Origin: Ottelia alismoides | Taxonomy: Eukaryota > Streptophyta > Magnoliopsida > Alismatales > Hydrocharitaceae | Reading direction: 5' to 3' | Assembly: GCA_037367405.1 (NCBI GenBank) | Contig: JAZKJV010000086.1 | Location: 310,001-374,000 of the forward strand | Length of the DNA: 64,000 nucleotides | Part shown: piece by piece, positions 1 through 11,500 of the stretch | Layout: each line of letters begins with the position of its first letter | Numbering within the stretch: position 1 is the first letter of the stretch | Notes under the pieces: generated by a model | What the model saw: only the letters and a program-made list of their open reading frames with translations | Databases searched by the model: none | Told to the model about the DNA's origin: nothing | Program-made: the position numbers and the translations under genes

Positions 1-837
1 ACTGGAAGACCTATGATCAACCTGAAGATCAAGATCAATTTTACATTATCTTCATCAGGGATTGATCACCAAGTTTTTAATCTTGGTCATTGGGAGTTGG
101 TATCGATCATATGTTTTACCAAAGCATATATCATACCATCAAATTCATGTCATGCTTCCGAAGCACGACGACCATGCGTGGGATTTGATCGGTCCCAATA
201 CCTCATGAGTGAGCTCATGTCTTCCGGTTCATAAGTGAACCTGTATAATCCCGTTGAGAGATCGTATTTATCATATGCCCTTATATGCACACCAGCTCGC
301 CGCTGTATAGACCTTGGTTAGGCCATCAACCCATCGGTCTGCCAAATGTACATACTCAGACATATAGCAATACATCTGTCTCTGATCAGAGGATGTGTGC
401 CTATGTTGTGAAAGCATTCAACATAGGACTTAGGTTATCTCGATCTCGTTAAGTCAACCCATCGACACAACTAATCTAACACCTCTGAATCACTATTCTC
501 ATGCAGAGGACCTGCATCAAGAGGTCGGTCAGATATCAGCCTATGTGAGAAAGGATTGCCATCTGCTACTCAGGCTGGAGATCATCTCTTAATAATCATT
601 TGTCGGTGCTTGATGAGTCCTCTATCTAACTCCTTAGATATTCATCCAAACACCAGCCTCTATGATTCATTTAATGAAGCAACAGCTATATGATCATCAA
701 GATGGCCATGGTACATAACCCTAATTGTACAGAGGGACCTTTTATGCAAATTATTTATTCTTCATTTCAGATCAGGAAATGATATGTGCAATTACATTTA
801 TTGCATAATGACTCGTCGTGGGCTCGCATGTCCAACA
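1..837 (-). repeat. 3' LTR of Copia-1 (partial)
   Basis: Aligns with 25645-26481 and with the ends of both Copia-2 LTRs (about 32700-33575 and 40880-41755). It ends in CATGTCCAACA and is followed directly by the polypurine tract. The remainder of this LTR lies left of the window. No coding sequence. Confidence 0.9.
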
Positions 838-852
838 ATCTCCCACTAGCCC
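838..852 (-). promoter_or_regulatory. Polypurine tract of Copia-1
   Basis: Read on the minus strand it is GGGCTAGTGGGAGAT, directly next to the 3' LTR, where plus-strand DNA synthesis is primed. The identical 15 bases occupy the same place in Copia-2 (33576-33590). Confidence 0.8.
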
Positions 853-3800
853 AAAGAGCCATTAATGGGCTAATCATTTAAACCCACACTCATGTGACAA
901 TCATAGGCTATTTAGAAAATATCTAGGTAAGATGATCAATCACTCTGTTCCTGTGAGACTACGCCAAGTACTTTTACGGCACTTGCATATCCCCGATAAC
1001 AGTGCTCGCATCCAATGCAAATGTTGCATCTTATGCAACCAATACTCAATCTTGATAAAGCAATTATAGTGCCCTTGACACTATTGCTCAATCACAATTA
1101 TTATAACCAACATTTTATTAATCCTTATCAGAATTCCTTTACTCCTGAAGATCTCTATCTCCTAAGGTATCCAAAGTTAAGACCTTTTAGATCTCTATCT
1201 ATAAAGTCTTCAGCTTTTGAAGATATGACTTTGAGATCACTATCTCAAAAATCTTTTCATCTATGAAGGCTTTGTATTTGCTGCAATCAAGTGTTTTCTC
1301 GGCATAGTAGGATTAGTAATAGTTTACTATTCCTACTGCATGGCAGATATATGACTTTTGTACACATCTAGCATACACTTAGCTTCTCGTAACTGATGCA
1401 CAAGTGCAAGCAGTTCTAGCATTCACTTCCCCAACACTTTGAGGTGTTATCCCTTTAGATACGTCAGTATCAAATCTCAAGGTAAGAAAGCTTTTCTTGG
1501 AATTTCCAGAAAATGGAACATGTCCAAGGTGTACTGCAAATGTGGTAGTCCCAATACCCTCTTTCTCTTTGCTTCTGAACACCTTCAGAACTAAGATCCA
1601 CGGGGCATCATTTGAGATCATATCTCAAGGTGTGGAATAACCAGATCATAAAACACTTATTATCATCATTATATCATTCCAAATGATTAGGATATTATCT
1701 ACATTTAGCATGATGAACACAATGGCACTCCCACTAAGCTTCACATGGTTCATCAAGATTCTAGTTGAAATCATAACATTTATAATTTCATCAAATCTTA
1801 TGTTCCAACTACAAGAAGCTTATTTGAGTCCATGGATGGATTTCTTTAGCTTTCACACCTTACTTTACCCAACCATGAAGCCCTAGGGATACTTCATGTG
1901 AATATCCTCAAAGAGGTATTCTTAGAGGAATGCAATCTTGACTTACATTTTTGATGATGCAATAGTCAAGTTGTGTAGCTAAGGTTAGCAATATTCTGAT
2001 GATTTTAAGTATTGTCACTGAAGAGCATGTCTCATTGTAAGCAATGTCGTCTCTTCCGGTGTCAGCTCATGGCTATGAACCATGCATTGAAGGTCTCTAC
2101 CTTCTCATCAGGTTCCCTCTTCTCTTGAAGATCCATTCACACCTTAACGGGTCTTACCCTTATAGGTGGATCCTCGAGGGTCCATATACAACATTTGTAT
2201 ATGTATTCTACTTTAGACTTAATTGCTAATATCCATCTTTCCATGTCATGATCCTCAGGAGCTTCATTACATGAAGTCCGATCATTGTCAGACTTGACTA
2301 ACACATGGATTACATCCGCAAACTCATTTGAAGAGGTATTAGTGCTTCATCTTTAATTGTCCTTTTAGTTCCCGATTTCAGGAACTTCATTATCTTCTCA
2401 AGATCAAACGAGTTCCTACACTTCATTTTCATCTTGATTCTCAAGAAAGTCATCCTCTAAGAATCACATTATCAAAGATGAGATCTTTTAAGAATCTTAA
2501 GGTTATAAAGTAGGTATCCAATACCATCCTTTTTTTCCTAATGAAGTAACACTCTCAAGTGCTAGATTCCAGCTTACATGCATGGAACCGTATTAAGGAT
2601 ATATATTGTAGTCTCTACTAAACATATATACCTGGAAACTAAGGGATAATTATGCTAAAATTCCTCATTGATCAAATCATGTCACACATGATCCAATTGT
2701 ATCTCCCTACAACTCCATTGAGTTTAGGTGTGTTAGGAGGATTGAGATAGAAACGATATTCATATCTCCATAAGGTATTCTTTGTATTTTATCTAATGGG
2801 TACTTGCTACCTTGGTTAGATCAAATTCATTTAATCTTTCTTCTAACTTTGATTCTAAACCAAAATTGTGAAATCTTTGAACATTTCAAAGGTTTCTTAG
2901 GTGAAGATAAGAAAACTCATATCATACATACTCATCAATAGATATCACATATCCATAATGTTTATTATGATATAGAAGATCCACATACATCAATATGTAT
3001 GAGATATTGAATACCTCGACATCTAACACCATTCCCAGAGAAGTGTGGAATTGGATATTTTACTTTCAATACTATATTCACAAGTATGTAAGATTTGAAG
3101 TTTTAGACATTTTAAAGTTTCATATCTTACTAGTCTATTGATATTATCAGCAGACATATGTCCAAAACTTGATGCCAAATCATTTTCAAATGATCTTCAT
3201 CCTCCTATTGATCTTATAAAGGTTTTAATTTTCAATATTAGAAATCTTAATGAACCATTCATTAAATTTATAATTTTGTGGAGTCCACTAGATGTCAGAT
3301 TACTATCTGAAATATATCCATCATAACTCTTTATGATAGTTCTATATAAGAATTCATGTTTATTTCCAACATTAAGAAATAAACTATGAGTGTAATCTTA
3401 TATCTAGGTCATAGAGACATTCTCTAAGACAAAGGGCTCTCCCACTGAGAATATGAAGTCTATATATCCAATAGTGATTGCTGCAACAATTACATCAACA
3501 TCCATGTAGATAACTATTAAACCTTGAGATCAAATTTCTAATCTTCTAATAAATATATATATATGAAACTAATTGCAAATATCATTAGAAGATTGAGATA
3601 CAATTATCTGACTTTATCTTATGAAATAAGTAAGTCAAAGTCAATGATTATATGTAGAATATTTCGATTCTCTATATGAGTCCTTCACTAAGGATTTTAG
3701 ACAGACTTGATAGTCATACTATCAACACATCAACTTATTGCAGTATTGGCATTCATCCAACTCTTTGGATTTTATATGGAAGTCACAGAAGTACAATCAA

Positions 3801-4470
3801 CTTTTTGACTTTCCTTCTCACATGGGTCCGACCCACGCTTCCACTTTTCTCTCTTCATCTATAAACAACCATTGTTCAAGACAAAGAATCTCTTATGTTG
3901 AATTCAAACGATTTCAATACAAGAGCACTTCAACATTTACACATGCTTCATTAAACTTATACAATATGAATATTATGAAGCTTCATGAATGACTGGAGTA
4001 TAAACAGTAGAATGATGACATTCATCATATCTAAATACATCTTAACTCTTTGAGACTTAGGTTCAGGTAGGTATTCAATATTCAAACATTTTGAATACAT
4101 CATCTCTTTCGAGCCACCATTCTGCATAATGCAGAGAACCATGTTATTCATGATTAAATGTCTAGAGCACATACGTATGCCAGAATATCTTCTTAGATTT
4201 TACAATGATTAATTTGACTATTGCGATCATCATTGACATGTCACTTCCAAAGTACACTCGATGAAAGATCAAGACTATAGAGACATACAAACCCTAAGGT
4301 GATGTCTTATTGTCTTATTTAATTGTCATTCCTCATTATGTCGAGGAAACATGCACATTGCAACCACATACACTATGTGTCAAATTGCAAGTACAATATC
4401 TGGATCATGAGTCCAATCCATGATATTTTACTGGTTATTATTGAGTACAACATTTGAGTGGGTTTAATGA
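853..4470 (-). pseudogene. Decayed copia gag-pol of Copia-1
   Basis: No long ORF survives, but the stretch is colinear with the coding part of Copia-2. About 1300-1420 matches the C-terminal part of reverse transcriptase (Copia-2 34155-34270). 1683-1760 matches the catalytic YVDD neighbourhood (34555-34620), where the codons are already changed. 2040-2240 matches the N-terminal part of RT, 2520-2790 the integrase, 3120-3520 the GAG-pre-integrase and protease region, 3700-3790 the gag zinc-knuckle region, and about 4440-4470 the gag start. Many stops and small indels in all frames. The interior is slightly shorter than that of Copia-2. Non-functional. Short ORFs here are chance openings in decayed sequence. 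Confidence 0.75.
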
Positions 4471-5754
4471 AGGATTATCTTAAATAAGAAATTTACATAA
4501 ATGTATATTTATATATATATATATATATACATATTTTACTTTGATTTAGGAATTTTTATATCAAAGTTGTCTTACCTTGTCAACAATGAAAGTTCATTCC
4601 CTTAATCACTTTTAAAGTAAGAGATATTCTTACCATTATATCTCTAGCAAGATCTAGGATCTCCTTTCCTATCTTCATCACATCCCAATAATATTAGAAC
4701 TTGTGACTCTGATAAAAAGAAGCGGGAACTCATTCCGCCTTGCAAGTCCAACTTGCATTTCCCAATTCGGTCTTTAACACCCGGTCCCACCACCCCTAAG
4801 ATGATGTTGACTCGTTGCTAAGTGAACCAACCGTCAACAGGATTAGAACTCAATATGCGCAATCCAATATCGCCCCAATAATATGAGGACTCAATATTGG
4901 GGTCACTACGCATACGGCCTTACTATTTCGAGAAGCAAAGATCCCGATCCAGATGAGCTTGCATATAGGAGCTGTCACTTCAGACAGGCGTCTCCTACAC
5001 ACAATCCCTGGCGACGGAACCCTTCGCCTTGATAGGTGACCATGGATGTCACTTATGTGATCCTCCATCTCATTTTCAAATTTTATAATTAATCATCGTG
5101 AATCGTATTCACATGATTAATTCTTCCAAGGGAATTACGCATCTATACGTAATAGAGTGTTTATTGGATATAATTAATTTAGTCACATTAAAACAATCAT
5201 TAATCCAATCATCAATCAACAAACTTGATTATTACTTGAATAGTAGGTATAATCTCAAAGTACGTATTATTCGTATTTTAATAATTAGAAAAATACAATT
5301 TGACTTCTCCGGCATTATCGAGTCCCTATCCGTTGTCATGGCCAGTACCGAAGAGAGTGGGACGGACCACATAAGTTGCAACCTGCAACACCAATGCTCT
5401 CCAACTAGTCACCATATCCACCTCATAAAAGGATAATGCCAGATAGATCATCATGTACTTTGAGATGCTCATCGGTTTTTCAACTTAAATTATACCATAT
5501 AATATACATCAAACAAATTTTGATAATATTATAAGGAGATTTGCGAAACAAATCCCCAATCCCTTTCAAGCAAGAGGCTTTTTCATGTAAAAGTTGTCCT
5601 ACAACTATTGTAGGATAAACTAAGGTTTTTTATGAAAAGTGTTTGTTAATGATTTCATGTCAACCAATGATGAAGATCAATTATCTTATCATTATGGTTT
5701 AGGCATATGTCATTCAATGAAATAGTTATATCTTTAAATAATTCACAAATATTT
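4471..5754 (-). other. Untranslated leader of Copia-1 (distal part)
   Basis: Non-coding; aligns with the Copia-2 leader 37489-38755. It lies between the lost gag start and the primer-binding site and continues at 23426 after the Athila-A insertion. It includes a TA microsatellite. I see no ORF worth calling. Confidence 0.75.
4510..4529. repeat. (TA)n microsatellite
   Basis: About ten uninterrupted TA units in the Copia-1 leader. Confidence 0.9.
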
Positions 5755-5759
5755 ATCAC
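5755..5759. repeat. Target-site duplication of Athila-A, left copy (ATCAC)
   Basis: ATCAC directly precedes the TG of the left LTR; the same five bases follow the right LTR at 23421-23425. This fixes both element ends to the base. Confidence 0.95.
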
Positions 5760-6703
5760 TGATAGACCAGCAAAGCGACAGAGGTAAAGGTACAGAAATT
5801 AGGTCGTTGCGACCTCTATCACTCGACTGAGTCAATCAAAAAAATGAACCACTCGAAAAAGATCAAATCAAGAAAATCACGAAAAGCGGTCATGCTATAT
5901 GTTTAACCTGGTATAGCACCCAGGGTCGAACTCAAGGAGCACGGATTGGCTAAAACGCCTACGAAGTAGTCAAAAAATCAGAGAAAAAGGGAAAATATTT
6001 TTAGTGGTTTTTAATTGTTTTTAATTTTTTTTGGATTTTTAATATGTAAAGAAAATAAGGAAAACAACCACAAGCAAGCTTTGACAATTTATTTAATGCA
6101 CTAAAAGGCAAGCAAAAATTTAGAAAAAATATTTTATGTGTTTTATATTTTTCTGTGTTTTTGGTGAATTTTTGAGATTTTTTGATATATATTTTATTTT
6201 CTAAAAATCAAACAGCGGTAAAAATACAAGGTATTGTCCAGCCAGGCCCAAAATCCCTAGATAAAATATCTAAGGACCTCAAAAGGGCCTGGAGGTAATT
6301 TTCCTGTAAAATAGAGAAAACAAGGAAAATTCGGGTACCAGAATTATTGTTTTTGGGTTTTTAATGTATTTATTGGAATTTTTATGGGTTTTTGAGGGTT
6401 TTTAAGTTTTTAAGGTTTTCCAGTGATGAAAAATAGCCAAAATTGGCTAGAAAATCAAGGGAGACAAAATAAACAGTACCTAATTTTTATAGAATTTTCA
6501 GGGGGGTTTTATATTTTTTGTGATTTTTCAAACTAAACAGTGCCAAAAATAGAGGTTTTTGAATTTTTAAAAATAGCAAATAAACTCAGATATGTCCTCA
6601 AAAATTCTCGAAAATCCTACACCATGGCAAGAACCATGGGTCAAATTTTCATCGAATTGGAGGTGATTTGATATTTTATTCAAAAATGACAAGAGGGCAC
6701 TGT

Positions 6704-7095
6704 GCACAGGGACCAAAGTGCAAATACCCAAAGTTCTGAGGGTCCTGGTGCAAAATACCCAGCAAATCACGCGCGAGGCACGTGCTCGGGCACTCAGGGA
6801 CCTATCTGTAATAAAAATAAAGTCCGGGGACTAAATGGTAACACGTACCAAAAGTCCGAGGACCTTAATTGCAAATAACCCAAGAAATCACGCACATGCG
6901 GAAATAAATCGTTCACAGGGGTATAAGTGCAAATATTCAAAAGGTTTTCATTCATTTATAGACCTCCAGAACTACAGGGAATAGATTGCAAATAACCCAA
7001 ACATACACGTGACAAAGCACGTGACTCACACAGATAGGGGTATATAAGCAAATGAACTAAAGTATGAGGTCCAATGTGCAAATAACCCAACGTAA
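6704..7095 (-). repeat. Degenerate tandem repeat with GCAAATAACCC core
   Basis: A motif close to GGACC...GTGCAAATAACCCA recurs at about 50-100 bp spacing: near 6715, 6747, 6872, 6926, 6987 and 7078, with a weaker relative near 7159. It lies in the R/U5 part of the LTR and is duplicated in the other LTR (about 20730-21120). The B LTR holds related phrases on its own sense strand around 45410-45560. Confidence 0.6.
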
Positions 7096-8426
7096 ACAAA
7101 GTACGCAAAATATTTACAGGACTGGAACTAAAAGCATAAACTAAGAGGGGGCCTAAGACAAATTACCCCTTATTTAACGTCGAGGGCCGGATGATTGACG
7201 CGTGGCTGATCCGACGGGTCTAGACGCGGGCGCCTTTCTCCTCTCGCACGTGGGCCTGATCGACGTCTGAGAAGAGGGCACGTGGAAGATCTGATGGACG
7301 CTGGTGGCTGGCGCCTCTCTCTCTGCTTGGATGGTCCAGATCGTCCCTCTGAATGATCGGGCGGTGACTGCTCCTCCGAGAATGGATGGACGAGATGAAA
7401 ACTGGAGGTCGAGGCTGATCGGACGGCGGCTGAAGATCCTCGAAGAACAGGTGCCCGGCGACTTTCGCCGGCCTCGTGTGAGCGCTGGGATCCTCCCCTG
7501 CTGCCTCCGGAGATCGGAGAAGGTGCGCGATGAAGCTCCGCAGTTGATGGTGGTCTCCGATGGCCCAGCCGAGCCCTAGAGGGCTCTGGCAAGGACGGCG
7601 GAGGAGAGCTCCTGGCCTGGAAGACTCGAGCCTTCAGATGGGCTCGCACTGACCTGCAAATGGAACCAAGAGATTCGCGGGTCGAGGGCAAAGTGCCTCG
7701 ACCCGGTTAGGCGTCGTGGAGGTGGTGTGTGCGTCGGTGCGGACGAACCCCGGCGAAGCGACGGCGAGGGGATTCGAATCCCAGCTCCTGTGCGAGCTGG
7801 GTTGAATGGAGGGGCGGAGAAGGTGCGCGGAGGGAAGGTGGAGATGGATCTGGATTCCGATGATCGAATGGGTGCGCGAGGTGGTCGGAATCGACGAAGA
7901 ACGGTGACGGAGCGATTTGGGGGAAACGGGAAATTAGACTAAATACGGAAGCTAAGGGATTACCTGGGCGGTCGAGGAGACTATGCTGGAGTTGAGGTAG
8001 CTCCTGGTCGTGGCCTCAAGGGTTGTCTCGGCCCGAGGCTCGAGCTCCTGCTCTGGGCGGAGCACGGCGGTGCTGACTCGCCGGATCAGTGGTATCCGGC
8101 CCCTCTCCTCGCTGCGACGGCACCTGGAGCGAGCTGTCACTCACGCTCGGGCACTGGAGCTCACTAGGGGTGGAACGGATTAGCCAAAGATGCGGAATCG
8201 TGCGGCGGAGCTCGGAATATATACCATGGGGGGTCCGGCTAGGGTTGATCGGGTAGGGCAGCATGAAGCGCGGACCCCGATGCAATCCCCCGGGCGTGGG
8301 TATCGGATGCAAGGAGATGAATTAGGACCCGGGGTTTGTGCAAATGGCGGGCGGATCAGGCGTGGAAAAATCAGAGAAATCGGGTCGACAGCCTGATCCG
8401 CGAGAGAAGAGGGTCCGCGGGGGGAG

Positions 8427-8475
8427 TTGACCGGGGTCAACATTCCCCGTGGACCAATGGGGAACAGCCACGTGG
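8427..8475 (-). promoter_or_regulatory. Paired W-box, CCAAT box and G-box (3' LTR copy)
   Basis: TTGACCGGGGTCAA at 8427-8440 is two W-boxes facing each other, CCAAT is at 8454-8458 and the palindrome CCACGTGG at 8468-8475. Identical to the 5' LTR module at 22437-22485. Confidence 0.6.
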
Positions 8476-9415
8476 AAAATATTTCAAAATTCAATTAAAA
8501 ATAACAGATGGCTGAATTATTAAAAACTTAAAACATGAAATAATTTTGTTTTAATTTTTTCTATTTTTTGGTGATTTTTAATTAATTTTTCAAAATACAA
8601 ATAGGGTATTTACATAGTATAGCTATACATAGGTATTTGTATAATATGTCTTTTTAATTTTTTTTAGATTTTTAATTTGTTATTTTTGTGCACTTTTATT
8701 CCCATTTTATATTTTATTTATTTATAGTATAAAATTAGGAATAAAAGGGTATTTTTATTTTATTTTTATTTATTATATGCAAGGGTGAAATAAATATATA
8801 TGTACATGTATCTACATGGTATATGTACACAGTCTTTTTTTATATTTTGTATTTTGTAATTTTTATTTGATTTTTGTTTTGATTCTTTTTATTTTATTTA
8901 TTTACAATATATAACCTAGAATATTTACAAAAAGTTTTGAAAATAACATCATTTATTTACAAGGTTAAATAAATATAGAGACATGGTCTATGTACATGAT
9001 GAGAGGGTATTTTTTTAGTCTTTTTGATTTTCACCTTTTTGTTTTGTTTTTTTTTATCTTTTATAACTATATACAAATATTTAAAACTGTATTTTTGGTG
9101 AGGAAAATATTTTGTTATTTTATTTACATAATTATTTACATGTGAGCTCCTATCTCCCTCTACTTTGGCTTTTATGCGGTCAGGCCCATGCTGAGCCCTC
9201 CCTTGGGTTAGGTTGCTCAATATTTATTCTAAATATTTCCCTCTTTTTCTTTTTACTCTTTATTCTTTTATTTTTGCACAAAAACATGCTAATTACAGGT
9301 TTTTACACAATGCATGCTTTTGGTAATTATTTGTATTTACACATATCTACATGTATTTGCAAAGCTTTTTGTAGCTAAATTAGAAGAATAAAGAGTGATG
9401 AATGGGTATTCATCA

Positions 9416-9430
9416 CCCCCCTATACTTAA
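9416..9430 (-). promoter_or_regulatory. Polypurine tract of Athila-A
   Basis: On the coding strand TTAAGTATAGGGGGG abuts the TG of the 3' LTR. It should prime plus-strand DNA synthesis. The same AAGTATAG plus G-run recurs in the hairpin array at 11002-11369. Confidence 0.85.
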
Positions 9431-10981
9431 CTTTGCTAGTCCCTTAGCAAACACTTATTTGAAAAAGAAGTGAAAAAGAAAGAAAGAAAAAGAAAAAGAG
9501 GATGTACATGGATCAAGGTTGAATTATTAAACTTTCCTTCATTAGATTGAAATATGGAGCTCGATCAGATCTTTGGATTATTAATGTGTCGGAACCTTAT
9601 TTAGACTTAAGCTTAAAACACAACAGCCTCCAAGTTCCACCAATCTATGGGCAAGACTCCTCAATAAACCAGATCAGAACAAGTCTACATACACAAACTC
9701 TAATGACCAGGAATCTTTCCATGCGGTGTAAGTGATATGTGGTTCCCCACCTCAGAAGTAACAAAGAAACAACCTCCCTCAACCTGGTAACTCTAATGCC
9801 TCGGTCTAGCAACTCTTTCCTCGAGAAGCGGGGTATTCCCTTCTAAGTTCAAGTGCAACCGGCTCAAGAAGAGGGGGAAGAAGTATAGACTTTTGGAAGC
9901 TTAGCCAGTGTAGTTAAGTCTCCCGCTGCAAGCTTCATGAGATGTAACATGGATACCATAAGCTTTGCTTTATTTGACTATGTACACTCCGGTGGGGTTA
10001 TTAAATTTTCAATCCGACCCACCACTTTTTTGGAGTTCTTTTTGCATTTTTGCATTTTTTTTCAAGGACTTCTGTACAACATATCTACATGGTGCAGCAT
10101 ATATACAAGAAATTTTCCTCTTGAGCCAGTAGACTGTCCCTCTTTTGAAGCTTTATTGCAACCCACGGCTTCTGTCTTTAGCCTTCATCACCACTAGACC
10201 AAGTTGAGACGCACTTCCTTCACTAGAAGAAGAAGAGAGGTTCCGCCTAGAAGTACTACCCTCATATGCTACCCCAAGCCAAAGGAAACTTCCTCCTCAC
10301 CACCTCATCCGTGGAGAGCCATGTGTAAAGTGCAGGTGCAAGTCAAGCCATTGTCTCTAAGAGTCATGCGTGTGTTGTTAAGTGCTCTACTTAGGCTCAT
10401 CAAGATGACATATGCTCATAGCCTAGTGGACTCAAAGAATTAAGTCCTTATGGACCTGAAAAGCCTTAACCTTAACCCTAAGTCCTATAAGGTTCCTCTT
10501 AAAGATAAGTGGATTAAGATCTTATTCAAGCTCCATTTCTCAATTTAATTCCAGGCTTAGTTTAAATGTCAACTCTCATCCAGGAAAAACTATATACATA
10601 TATGTACACAAGATGCTATTTACAAATATTTTACAATCATGCAAAATTTTTGAAAAATGTTTTGAAATCATGAATGAATGATGCATGAGGTGCAAGTTTT
10701 GCAAAAAGATATTTACAAACATTTACACAAGATTTTTGCAAACTTTTGATTTTTCAAAACATTTTGGAAAAATTTTGTACTATATACATAATTTTGATAC
10801 AAAAATATTTACACAAGCTTTACACAAAAGATTTTTGAAATCCTTTTTACAAAAATACTTTGTACACTAGCTATGTATGTGCAAGATAAAAGAAGTTTAT
10901 GTACATGAAAATTTTTTAATTTTTGTGATTTTAGCCATTTTATTTATTAACACACTCACACACAAAGTACGAGTTATGGCT
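9431..10981 (-). other. Conserved non-coding 3' module of Athila-A
   Basis: About 1.5 kb between the polypurine tract and the hairpin array. No sense ORF of note and no env-like protein. It is colinear with the same region in B (41854-43417), E (53990-55557) and D (60302-61785). Those blocks stay recognisable although the LTRs of these elements have diverged far more. Recognisable parts: an element near 9800-9870 with GCGGGGTATTCCC, a GCCAGTGTAG motif at 9904, the 47-nt block at 10121-10167, and an AT-rich tract (10600-10870) with many TTTACAAA-type words. The opposite-strand opening at 10204-10443 is shared with B but is not convincing as a gene. Confidence 0.7.
10121..10167 (-). other. Highly conserved 47-nt block in the 3' non-coding module
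   Basis: Differs from D (60944-60990) at only about three positions and is nearly the same in B (42664-42709) and E (about 54804-54850), always in the same orientation relative to gag-pol. Function unknown; a cis-acting RNA or DNA signal is the simplest reading. Confidence 0.65.
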
Positions 10982-11001
10982 AAAGTATATATGAAATATA
11001 T

Positions 11002-11369
11002 ACACACCCCCCCCCCTAATACTTAGCTCGAACGATGTCCTCAGAGTGATCAAGAGCGATGAAGAAGACATAACTCGTGCTTAGTAAAAGGGAAGTGAAA
11101 AGGAATGGCTAAGTACAGGAACGAATAAATGAATAGAATGAGAGGAACTCGGTGGTTTCCCCCTATACTTAGGATTAACTAATCCTAAGTATAGCAAGCT
11201 GTACGTGAAGGGAAAGCCGAGTGAAGAAGATACAGAATCTGCCCCCCCCTATACTTAGGGTAAAATATCCCTAAGTATAGGCAGCAAAACAGGAGCAGAA
11301 AGAATAAAAAGAATACCCGCAGGTCCTACATCCCCCCTATACTTAGGGTAAAGTACACCCTAAGTATAG
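11002..11369 (-). repeat. Array of four polypurine-like hairpins (Athila-A)
   Basis: H1: arms 11022-11039 and about 11068-11084, imperfect. H2: arms 11163-11176 / 11181-11194, a perfect 14-bp stem with loop AACT. H3: arms 11248-11260 / 11269-11281, a perfect 13-bp stem. H4: arms 11337-11349 / 11357-11369, a perfect 13-bp stem. Spacing is about 90-140 bp. In the coding sense each hairpin ends in AAGTATAG (H1 is degenerate) and runs into a stretch of G, as in the true polypurine tract. The inner stem pairs vary together: GGATT with AATCC, GGG with CCC, GGGT with ACCC. Confidence 0.85.
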
Positions 11370-11500
11370 CATAATCATAAGATGAGGGAAGGGATGTGGG
11401 ACTAAAGAATGGAATGATATGGACAACTGGATCTATACAGGCAGAGGAACAGTGAAAATCAGGCTTGAGATGCAAAAGATGTGAGTCAAGAGACCACATC

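Larger units (their letters stand above)
5760..9415 (-). repeat. 3' LTR of Athila-A (3656 bp)
   Basis: Starts TGATAGACC and ends TTCATCA; its twin is 19781-23420. Three zones: AT-rich 5760-7150 (U5 side, with degenerate tandem repeats), GC-rich 7150-8480, AT-rich 8480-9415 (U3 side). A TATATATT box on the minus strand lies at 8216-8223 and a W-box/CCAAT/G-box cluster at 8427-8475. Relative to the twin it carries 16 extra bases near 8340. ORFs in the GC-rich zone (for example 7170-7691, minus) are rich in Pro, Arg and Ser and are not called as genes. Confidence 0.95.

Noticed and set aside
7170..7691. 173-codon ORF in the GC-rich part of the A LTR, repeated at 21196-21618
   Set aside because: Pro/Arg/Ser-rich translation of GC-rich DNA, several overlapping ORFs on both strands, length differs between the two LTR copies, and no counterpart in B, C or E.
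9937..10197. Possible env-like ORF between pol and 3' LTR of Athila-A
   Set aside because: On the wrong strand for env, no conserved frame in B, D or E, and no signal peptide plus anchor pattern.
10204..10443. 79-codon ORF on the strand opposite to gag-pol, also present in B (42387-42626), reminiscent of antisense ORFs in some Tat elements
   Set aside because: Both begin with TTG, not ATG; the differences between A and B fall at all codon positions and mostly change the residue; E and D do not keep the frame. It looks like conserved non-coding sequence that happens to be open.
11002..11369. CRISPR-like array
   Set aside because: Four dispersed hairpins with differing stems and long unequal spacers inside a plant retrotransposon; no cas genes.
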